Assembly (NCBI GenBank): GCA_964567045.1
Contig: CAZMLE010000027.1
Span: 1 to 46,502 of the forward strand
Reading direction: 5' to 3'
DNA from: JAFNGF01 sp964567045
GTDB taxonomy: Bacteria; Planctomycetota; Phycisphaerae; Sedimentisphaerales; Anaerobacaceae
DNA length: 46,502 nt
The notes beneath the pieces are model-generated. The model was not told the DNA's origin, ran no database searches, and saw only the letters and a program-made list of their open reading frames with translations. Positions 40,315 to 46,502 of this stretch are shown here, piece by piece; within the stretch, counting starts at the first letter, position 1; each line of letters starts with the position of its first letter. The position numbers and the translations under genes are program-made.

Positions 40315-41250
40315 ATGGATTACAGGAAATTCATTCAAGAGCAAATTGCCGATATTAAGCGGGTAGTCGCCAGCGAAAAGGCTATTATCGCTCTCAGTGG
40401 CGGCGTGGATAGTTCGGTAACGGCCGTGCTTGGCCATCGCGCTTTGGCCAATCGCCTTAAGACGGTCTTCGCCGACAACGCCCTTATGCGGCAGGGCGAA
40501 CCCCAGCAAGTGGTTGATACTTTTGCTTCTTTGGGTATCCGTGTGGAGTTGGTCGATGCCCAGGAAGAGTTTCTCGATGCCTTGGCTGGCTTGACCGACC
40601 CGGAGGAAAAACGCCAGGCGATAACCGACACATTCTACTCAAAGGTTTTCAGCCGAATCGTCAAAGAGTCCCGCGCAAAGTTCTTATTGCACGGCACCAT
40701 CCTTACTGATATCGAGGAGACTGTAGCCGGCATTAAACGCCAGCACAATATTCTTGCCCAGATCGGCATTGACACCAGGCAATCTTATGGTTATTCCGTC
40801 ATCGAGCCGCTCAAGACCCTGCGCAAAGACGATGTGCGGGAAGTGGCAAAGGCTTTAGACTTGCCGGCTGAAATCTACCAGCGGATTCCGTTTCCCGGCC
40901 CGGCTCTGGGGACCCGAATCGTTGGCGAAGTGACACGCGAGCGTCTGGCGACAGTCCGTAAGGCAACCGCGATTGTGGAACAAGAGCTCGGCGATAGCGG
41001 GGCGTTCCAATATATGGCTATTTTGCTGAACGACCGAGCCACAGGGATAAGAGATAATAAGCGCCAATTTGGCCAGATAATTGTCGTTCGCTGTGTCGAG
41101 AGCACCGACGCTCGTATTGCAGCCGTTACCGAACTTCCTTGGGAAAAACTGCACCGAATCTGCCAGCGCATCACGACCGAAGTTCCCGATGTCAGTCGCT
41201 GCCTGTATGACTTGACGCCAAAGCCTCCTGCAACTATCGAATATGTTTAG
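40315..41250 (+). CDS. guaA: GMP synthase ATP-pyrophosphatase subunit, lacking the glutaminase domain
   Basis: The 311-residue protein contains the PP-loop SGGVDSSVTAVL (about 27-38), the ATP-pyrophosphatase core (RAKFLLHGTILTDIEE, QSYGYSVIEPLKTLRKD, RIPFPGPALGTRIVGE) and the GMP synthase dimerisation end (LYDLTPKPPATIEYV). It converts XMP to GMP with ammonia. The N-terminal glutamine amidotransferase half of ordinary bacterial GuaA is missing, so ammonia must come from a separate subunit or from solution, as in the archaeal two-subunit enzyme. ATG 40315 has GGAG 5 bases upstream. The gene is single, with its own promoter. Confidence 0.85.
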   Translation: MDYRKFIQEQIADIKRVVASEKAIIALSGGVDSSVTAVLGHRALANRLKTVFADNALMRQGEPQQVVDTFASLGIRVELVDAQEEFLDALAGLTDPEEKRQAITDTFYSKVFSRIVKESRAKFLLHGTILTDIEETVAGIKRQHNILAQIGIDTRQSYGYSVIEPLKTLRKDDVREVAKALDLPAEIYQRIPFPGPALGTRIVGEVTRERLATVRKATAIVEQELGDSGAFQYMAILLNDRATGIRDNKRQFGQIIVVRCVESTDARIAAVTELPWEKLHRICQRITTEVPDVSRCLYDLTPKPPATIEYV

Positions 41251-41318
41251 CCTGTTGCAGGGCGCACGAGATCGTCAGTATAAACTCGATTCCAGGTTGA
41301 GATAAGGAGACCATTATC

Positions 41319-43355
41319 ATGCGTGGGGCACTTTGTCTTTCGTTTCTGCTCTTTTCAGTTAGTGGAATAGCTGGGGCGGACAATTTTGTCCCATTTGTCA
41401 TCCCGGCCAAACCGGCGGAGAACTCGCTTATCGCATTTACTGCTGCCGAACCGATTGGCGCCGATGCCGAACGCTTGGCGGCAAGTGGCGGCCACTTCTA
41501 TCGTGGTGACAAGCGCGTTCGCTTATGGGGCGTCAATCTGTCATTCGGAGCGAACTTTCCAAAACATGAGGATGCCCCGTACGTCGCGGCACGTTTAGCT
41601 GCAGCCGGCGTTAACGCTGTGCGATGTCACCACATGGATACCGCCCAGTGGCCTCGTGGAATCTGGAACGCTGAAGACGGCAAAACCATTTCAGCCGAGG
41701 CACTTGACAGGCTGGACTTTTTTATCGATCAGCTCGCACGCCGCGGGATTTTTGTAGACATCAACCTTCATGTCGGTCGTGCCCATAGCGAGTATCTGGG
41801 TCTGCCGAAAACAAATCGCCAGTATGACAAGGTCTGCAACATTTTTACGCCCGCTCTAATTGAAGCCCAGAAGCAATACGCCCGCGAGCTTTTGACGCAC
41901 GTCAATAGGTATCGCAAAGTCCGCTATGCCGATGACCCTGCCGTGGCGATAGTGGAAATAACGAATGAGAACAGCTTCTTTATGTGGGATGGCGACAAAG
42001 CTCTGCGGGCATTGCAGCCATACTACGCTGATATCCTGCAGAGTAAATTTAACACGTGGCTGCGCCAGCGATATGGCGCCGATGCAAATGATATTGCTCT
42101 ATTTGCCGACGGTGAAACGCCCGCCCGAACACTCGACCGCATGATATTTTTAGCCGAGACCGAAAAAACTTACTTCGACGATATGCGAAACTTCGTCAAG
42201 AACGAACTTGGCTGCAAGGCTTTGGTAACCGGCACGATTGTCTTTGGGCCGCTGGGACTTTACGCCCAGAGTGACATGGATTTTATTGACACCCACGCTT
42301 ACTGGCAGCATCCGAGGTTTCCGGGCCGTCCGTGGGACAGCAACAATTGGATTGTTGAGCAAAGGGCTATGACCGATTATCCGCAGGACGCGACGCTTTT
42401 CCGCCTGGCTGCCGAGCGGTTGCTTGACAAGCCCTTTACGCTAACTGAATACAACCATCCTGCTCCGCTTGACTCACAGGCGGAATGTGTGCCCATGATA
42501 GCTTCTTTTGCCGCCGCACAGGATTGGGACGGTGTATGGCTATACACTTACTCCCATGGTACCGACAGTTGGGACCGCGAGGTTTTGAGCGGCTATTTTG
42601 ATGTCGACACCAATCCTGGCAAGTGGGGCTTTATGCGGGCAGGGGCCGCTATATTTCGTGACGTTGATATAGCGCCACTGGGCGGCTTTATTATCCGGCC
42701 GTGGACCGGCCCGGCAGACATCCTGCCGACACTGGCAAAATTACACCTTAAATATGATCGAGATATGCTGAGGGCCCTTGGTGGGCAACCTGAGACGACC
42801 AGACGTGAAATGCTCAAAATCCAGTTAGTCCCAGCGATTGGCAAGAGAGATGGTCATCGAGACGTGTTTGGACCTGCTGCAAAGTTAGAGTGGTCTGTTG
42901 AAGATGACAAAGGGTTTTATTATGCGCGTGGCCGGTGTGCGCTGGTCTATATAGGCCATGCTGTGAGGTTTGAAAAGGCTACTGCCGGCCAGGTTTCTAT
43001 CATCAACCCAAACTTTGTTGCTATGGCGGTTACCTCACTTGACGGTAAACCCTGGGTTTCTCTTCAGGAGAGTAGGAGGATTTTGATTACGGCGTGCGGG
43101 CGGTGCGAGAATGCCGGCATGAAGTTTTCCGAGGACCGGCGGACGGTGGGCACAAACTGGGGCGCGCCGCCCGTTCAGATTGAAACGGTGGAAGCCTCAC
43201 TACAACTGGACGGGCGGTGGAAATGCGAGGCACTTGGTCCCGACGGGCTGCCAAAACAGGATGTCGTCGTGTATTACGAAGGTGAGCAGAGCCTGCTGAA
43301 ACTTTTGCCGGAGTACAGAACTATGTGGTATCTTCTCACGCGGGCGGGTAAATAG
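41319..43355 (+). CDS. Secreted GH5-like glycosidase
   Basis: The signal peptide (MRGALCLSFLLFSVSGIAGA) is followed by a barrel with RLWGVNLSFGANFP, RLAAAGVNAVRCHHMD, likely acid/base Glu217 in EITNENS and nucleophile Glu377 in FTLTEYNHP. These are the usual carboxylates of clan GH-A. Residues from about 440 on are beta-rich and probably a carbohydrate-binding or Ig-like domain. The substrate is uncertain. The nearest homologues are expected among uncharacterised planctomycete cellulase-like proteins. AAGGAG lies upstream. The next gene starts 71 bp downstream on the same strand. Confidence 0.72.
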   Translation: MRGALCLSFLLFSVSGIAGADNFVPFVIPAKPAENSLIAFTAAEPIGADAERLAASGGHFYRGDKRVRLWGVNLSFGANFPKHEDAPYVAARLAAAGVNAVRCHHMDTAQWPRGIWNAEDGKTISAEALDRLDFFIDQLARRGIFVDINLHVGRAHSEYLGLPKTNRQYDKVCNIFTPALIEAQKQYARELLTHVNRYRKVRYADDPAVAIVEITNENSFFMWDGDKALRALQPYYADILQSKFNTWLRQRYGADANDIALFADGETPARTLDRMIFLAETEKTYFDDMRNFVKNELGCKALVTGTIVFGPLGLYAQSDMDFIDTHAYWQHPRFPGRPWDSNNWIVEQRAMTDYPQDATLFRLAAERLLDKPFTLTEYNHPAPLDSQAECVPMIASFAAAQDWDGVWLYTYSHGTDSWDREVLSGYFDVDTNPGKWGFMRAGAAIFRDVDIAPLGGFIIRPWTGPADILPTLAKLHLKYDRDMLRALGGQPETTRREMLKIQLVPAIGKRDGHRDVFGPAAKLEWSVEDDKGFYYARGRCALVYIGHAVRFEKATAGQVSIINPNFVAMAVTSLDGKPWVSLQESRRILITACGRCENAGMKFSEDRRTVGTNWGAPPVQIETVEASLQLDGRWKCEALGPDGLPKQDVVVYYEGEQSLLKLLPEYRTMWYLLTRAGK

Positions 43356-43426
43356 CCCGTCGGATGGGCGGGTGTTCCTGCCCATACGCGCGGTGAAGGG
43401 GAAAATATATTTTGAAAGGGGACACG

Positions 43427-45574
43427 ATGAGGCGTGACATATGCCTATTCTTGCTCTTGGTCGTCGCTAGTCTGTCATGTATAGTTCTGCTGGCAGCTTC
43501 TGCAGGACCTGCGGATTCAAGTTCCGCTGCGGAGCTACAGCCACTGGTTCTTTTTGATTTTGGGCAGAGCTTTGATACCGGTGCGGTGACAGTAACGGAT
43601 GCTGAGATTTCCCTTTCCCCAGCAGGGACATTGCGCGTCCAAACCCATCATAAAGAACCGTGGCCCGGCCTTGCATTGAAGGCGCCGGCCGGCAAGTGGG
43701 ACCTGTCAAAGTACGAGTACATATCCATCGACGTCAAAAACCTCAGCGACCAGCCCGTCACTGTGCACTGTCGTGTGGATAATCCCGGTGCGGACGGCGA
43801 AAAGAACTGTGTGACCGAAAGCATCGCTCTTAAACCACAAACGGCAGGACGGCTGACCGTGAATGTGTTTCCTATACCCTGGCGGCTTTCCGCACCGATA
43901 GAACTCGTCGGCATGAGAGCAGCTCCGGTTCACACCGACAAAATCGATACCTCCAATGTCACCCAATTGCTTCTGTTCGTCACCAATCCTAAGATCGACT
44001 ATGTCTTTGAAATCGACAACGTTATCGCCGAAGGCCTTGTCGAGGTGCTCGACGCAAAGACTTTCCTGCCTTTTATCGACGAGTTTGGCCAGTTCATTCA
44101 CAAGGACTGGCCTGGCAAGACCCACTCCGTAGAGGAGTTGATCGCCTACGGCCGAGCCGAAGAGAAAGACCTGGCGGCAAATCCCGGCCCCTCGGGCCGC
44201 AATCGGTACGGCGGCTGGTCCGCGGGCCCGCAGCTTGAGGCCACCGGCTTCTTCCGCATCCAAAAGTACAAAGGCAAGTGGTGGATTGTGGACCCGGAAG
44301 GGCGACTTTTCTGGTCGCACGGCATTGATTGTGTCCAAAGTGCAAGTGCTACTCCAATTAGCGGCCGGGAAAACTATTTCCAGAACCTGCCCAAGCCCGA
44401 CTCGCCATTTGCCAAGTTTTACGGGACAGGCAGTTGGGCGCCGCACGGCTATTACAGGGACCACAGCCCATACAAAACTTACGACTTCAGTCAGGCAAAT
44501 CTTTTGCGTAAGTACGGGCCAGACTGGCCAAAGAACTTTGCCGAGGCTACACAGCGTCGACTAAAAAGCTGGGGCCTGAACACAATTGCTAACTGGTCTG
44601 ACCCCGATATCTATCTGATGCGCAAAACCCCTTATGTGGCCACAATCAGCTACGAGGCGAAAAAGCTAGAGGGCTCAACCGGTTATTGGGGTAAGTTTTA
44701 TGATGTCTTTGACCCCAGCTTCCGTCAGGCTCTGGCTGAGCGTCTGGCAAAGGAGAAGCAGGCATCTGCCGGTGACCCCTGGTGCATTGGCTACTTCGTG
44801 CACAATGAGCTGTCGTGGGGTGACGAGGTCTCTCTCTCTCTGGCCGTAGCGACCCTCATCTCACCTGCAGATCAGCCCGCCAAAAAGGTTTTTGTGGAGG
44901 ATTTAAAAGCTAAGTACAAGACCATTGACAAGTTAAACCAAAGCTGGGGCACGCAATATGCCACGTGGGAGGCCTTGCTCCAGAGTCAGCAGGCTCCGGA
45001 CAAAGATAAAGCCCGGTCGGACCTCACCGCTTTTTACACCAAAACCGCGGAGACCTACTTTAACGTCATTCGCCAGGAGATCAAAAAGGTGGCGCCAAGG
45101 GCACTTTATATGGGCTGCCGATTTGCCTGGGGCAATGACTTGGCGGCGCGGGCGGCTGCAAAGTTCTGTGACGTTGTTAGCTACAATCGTTATAGCTACA
45201 GTGTGGAAGACCTCCGCTTGCCGGATGCTCCCTCGGGCAGGCTCAGGACAGGCATCGATAAGCCCGTAATCATAGGTGAGTTCCACTTTGGGGCATTGGA
45301 CCGTGGCATGTTCCACACCGGGCTAAGGAAAACGGCCAATCAGCAAGATCGTGCCGCCAAATATAAGGAGTATGTTCAAGGAGCACTCAGGAATCCATTC
45401 ATTGTTGGGACACACTGGTTCCAGTATACGGATCAGCCTACAACCGGCCGCGGGGACGGGGAGAACTATCAGATCGGATTCGTGGACATCTGTGACAGAC
45501 CTTATCCCGAAACAATTCAGGCCTGTCGTGAGATTGGAAACGGCCTGTATGAATACCGCCTCAACGCTAAGTGA
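43427..45574 (+). CDS. Secreted GH50/agarase-like glycosidase
   Basis: A signal peptide (ICLFLLLVVASLSCIVLLAAS) leads to an N-terminal beta-sandwich (about 40-200, LVLFDFGQSFDTGAVTV). A GH50-like barrel follows: KWWIVDPEGRLFWSHGID, NFAEATQRRLKSWGLNTIANWSD, acid/base Glu461 in YFVHNELSWG and nucleophile Glu618 in PVIIGEFHFG. GH50 members are beta-agarases, so the target may be a galactan, but related proteins act on other glycans. ATG 43427 is chosen because AGGGG lies 5 bases upstream; TTG 43412 is in frame but has no such site. Confidence 0.7.
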   Translation: MRRDICLFLLLVVASLSCIVLLAASAGPADSSSAAELQPLVLFDFGQSFDTGAVTVTDAEISLSPAGTLRVQTHHKEPWPGLALKAPAGKWDLSKYEYISIDVKNLSDQPVTVHCRVDNPGADGEKNCVTESIALKPQTAGRLTVNVFPIPWRLSAPIELVGMRAAPVHTDKIDTSNVTQLLLFVTNPKIDYVFEIDNVIAEGLVEVLDAKTFLPFIDEFGQFIHKDWPGKTHSVEELIAYGRAEEKDLAANPGPSGRNRYGGWSAGPQLEATGFFRIQKYKGKWWIVDPEGRLFWSHGIDCVQSASATPISGRENYFQNLPKPDSPFAKFYGTGSWAPHGYYRDHSPYKTYDFSQANLLRKYGPDWPKNFAEATQRRLKSWGLNTIANWSDPDIYLMRKTPYVATISYEAKKLEGSTGYWGKFYDVFDPSFRQALAERLAKEKQASAGDPWCIGYFVHNELSWGDEVSLSLAVATLISPADQPAKKVFVEDLKAKYKTIDKLNQSWGTQYATWEALLQSQQAPDKDKARSDLTAFYTKTAETYFNVIRQEIKKVAPRALYMGCRFAWGNDLAARAAAKFCDVVSYNRYSYSVEDLRLPDAPSGRLRTGIDKPVIIGEFHFGALDRGMFHTGLRKTANQQDRAAKYKEYVQGALRNPFIVGTHWFQYTDQPTTGRGDGENYQIGFVDICDRPYPETIQACREIGNGLYEYRLNAK

Positions 45575-45609
45575 CCCCCGCGTCTTCCTGTCGGAAGATA
45601 GCAGCGGGG
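45575..45609. terminator. Family H hairpin between convergent genes
   Basis: CCCCCGC at 45575 pairs with GCGGGG (45604-45609). An inner stem TCTTCC/GGAAGA encloses TGTC. It begins at the stop codon of the agarase-like gene and could act as a terminator for it or for the convergent gene. The same fold occurs inside two genes, so it is a mobile repeat first and a terminator perhaps by use. Confidence 0.5.
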
Positions 45610-45628
45610 CGAGTCTTGAGTGAGAGCA

Positions 45629-46502
45629 CTACGGGTTTGCCTGGCCAGGCGAAGCAGGAGCGGCCTTCCAGTTGGCGACATCATTGCCGTAAGCAGAAGA
45701 AACCCGGCGAGAAAGTGATAAGCCGCCGCCGTCAGCTTCGACCGGCCAAAGGTCCACTCCGCCAGGCTGGTCCTCAGGATGTGAACCATCACTAAAATTA
45801 ACCCGGTCAACACGAATATAATGCCGCGTCCCAAGCGCATCCACATCGCCAGGCATAGAAAGCTCCAACTTCTCGCCGCCATTTTTAAGCTGACCATCAT
45901 AAGGGCCAACAACCACCACCCCGGCAGGCATTGCACCATATCGGGCAGTAAAAGTATCCAGATGCTTTACCACCAATAAATACCCGCCGGCAGGTATCGT
46001 AACTACAGGGTCGGAAGGAAAAACAAATTCTATGCCATCAGTAAAGCGCCAGGGTTCAGACTTATCGTAACGATATAAAGTCACCGGCTCGGAACTTATA
46101 TTAAATAGCTCAATATACTCCTCATTCTGATTGCCTGAGCCGGGATTATACATAATCTCATTGATCACGATAGGCCCGACCTTCGGATAGGCGTTGGCCC
46201 TGCCGGGCGTATTTTCGCTCATCGCCACAAAGTTGTAGTTATCCGTGCTGCCTTTATAATACCTGCCAAACGCTACGTCCGTCTCGGAGGCGTCAAAATC
46301 CTCCACCTCCTGATAGCCGGTCAATACACCTTCCTGAGCCGATGACAGATATACTTGGTCGCCATTCTCGCTTAAGGCAAAAGCCCGCTGACAGCCAGGA
46401 TCACCGGCGTTGCCGAAATGCTGGTCCTGATAGAATACAAGATAGCCGTTACCGGCAATGACCGTTCCATCGGCAATCTGGTACTTGGTTAAGTCGTTGC
46501 CA
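45629..46502 (-). CDS. Lamin-tail-domain protein, 3' end only (5' part beyond window)
   Basis: The open frame runs off the right edge. The visible 290 residues are the end of a surface protein like the giant protein: one lamin-tail-like domain cut by the edge (with YLVFYQDQHFGN, FALSENGDQVYLSS), then a second (VINEIMYNPGSGNQNEEYIELF, LKNGGEKLELSMPGD) with the same closing pattern (WPVEADGGGLSLSRR, NWKAAPASPGQANP). Its end is similar to that of the 2980-residue protein (SLVIVDPM, WQPADPTPGKP). The upstream part may hold CotH or other domains. No signal peptide is visible. Confidence 0.8.
   Translation of the reverse strand, partial: GNDLTKYQIADGTVIAGNGYLVFYQDQHFGNAGDPGCQRAFALSENGDQVYLSSAQEGVLTGYQEVEDFDASETDVAFGRYYKGSTDNYNFVAMSENTPGRANAYPKVGPIVINEIMYNPGSGNQNEEYIELFNISSEPVTLYRYDKSEPWRFTDGIEFVFPSDPVVTIPAGGYLLVVKHLDTFTARYGAMPAGVVVVGPYDGQLKNGGEKLELSMPGDVDALGTRHYIRVDRVNFSDGSHPEDQPGGVDLWPVEADGGGLSLSRRVSSAYGNDVANWKAAPASPGQANP

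Noticed and set aside
43365..43386. Terminator after the GH5-like gene (ATGGGC/GCCCAT)
   Set aside because: The stem is only 6 bp with a 10-base loop and no T tract, and the next gene on the same strand follows closely.

Overview
The window most resembles a member of the Planctomycetota, close to Phycisphaerae/Sedimentisphaerales, probably from an environmental genome. This is inferred from gene content: a giant exported dockerin/lamin-tail/CotH protein, an alternative-type GlmU, a type II secretion operon and a large share of secreted carbohydrate-active proteins. No rRNA or other definitive marker is present.

Layout. 1-677: debris of a mobile element, namely the 3' part of a tRNA-Cys gene with an antisense reading frame running through it. 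678-2093: a Wzz/GumC-type chain-length protein. 2635-5673: a (+) operon of an alternative GlmU, an acyl carrier protein and an isopropylmalate-synthase-like lyase. 5749-18678, (-): lexA, then a DnaE-type polymerase, then an 8.9 kb gene for a 2980-residue exported protein. lexA has a near-ideal promoter with an 18-bp palindrome lying between -35 and -10. 18965-20977, (+): a GNAT acetyltransferase, a macrodomain protein and a ferritin-like protein. 21062-25912, (-): an RNase HII homologue, then a translationally coupled group of secreted proteins (AGE-type epimerase, unknown barrel-like protein, sialidase-fold protein). 26086-28236: a lipoprotein glycosidase with a DUF5060-like front. 28642: a CPBP membrane protease. 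29663-40127: a type II secretion operon gspC-D-E-F-G-I-J-K-L-M. 40315: a GMP synthase lacking its glutaminase half. 41319-45574: two more secreted glycosidases. The right edge cuts a second lamin-tail protein on (-).

The genes suggest a polysaccharide degrader that exports glycosidases, epimerases and very large surface proteins, with its own type II secretion system nearby.

The most striking feature is not a gene. At least a dozen families of short, mostly palindromic repeats are scattered through the window, and many copies lie inside open reading frames, translated in whatever frame they landed in. Copies lie in the glmU-like gene, the giant gene, dnaE, the RNase HII gene, the sialidase-like gene, the epimerase, gspF, gspG, gspI/gspJ (one copy read in two frames) and gspL. 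A second class is built of 7-bp units, so inside a gene it encodes a 7-residue repeat. An 0.9 kb segment of the giant gene is almost entirely such repeats and yet stays open. All calls come from reading the sequence by eye; no database search or alignment was run.
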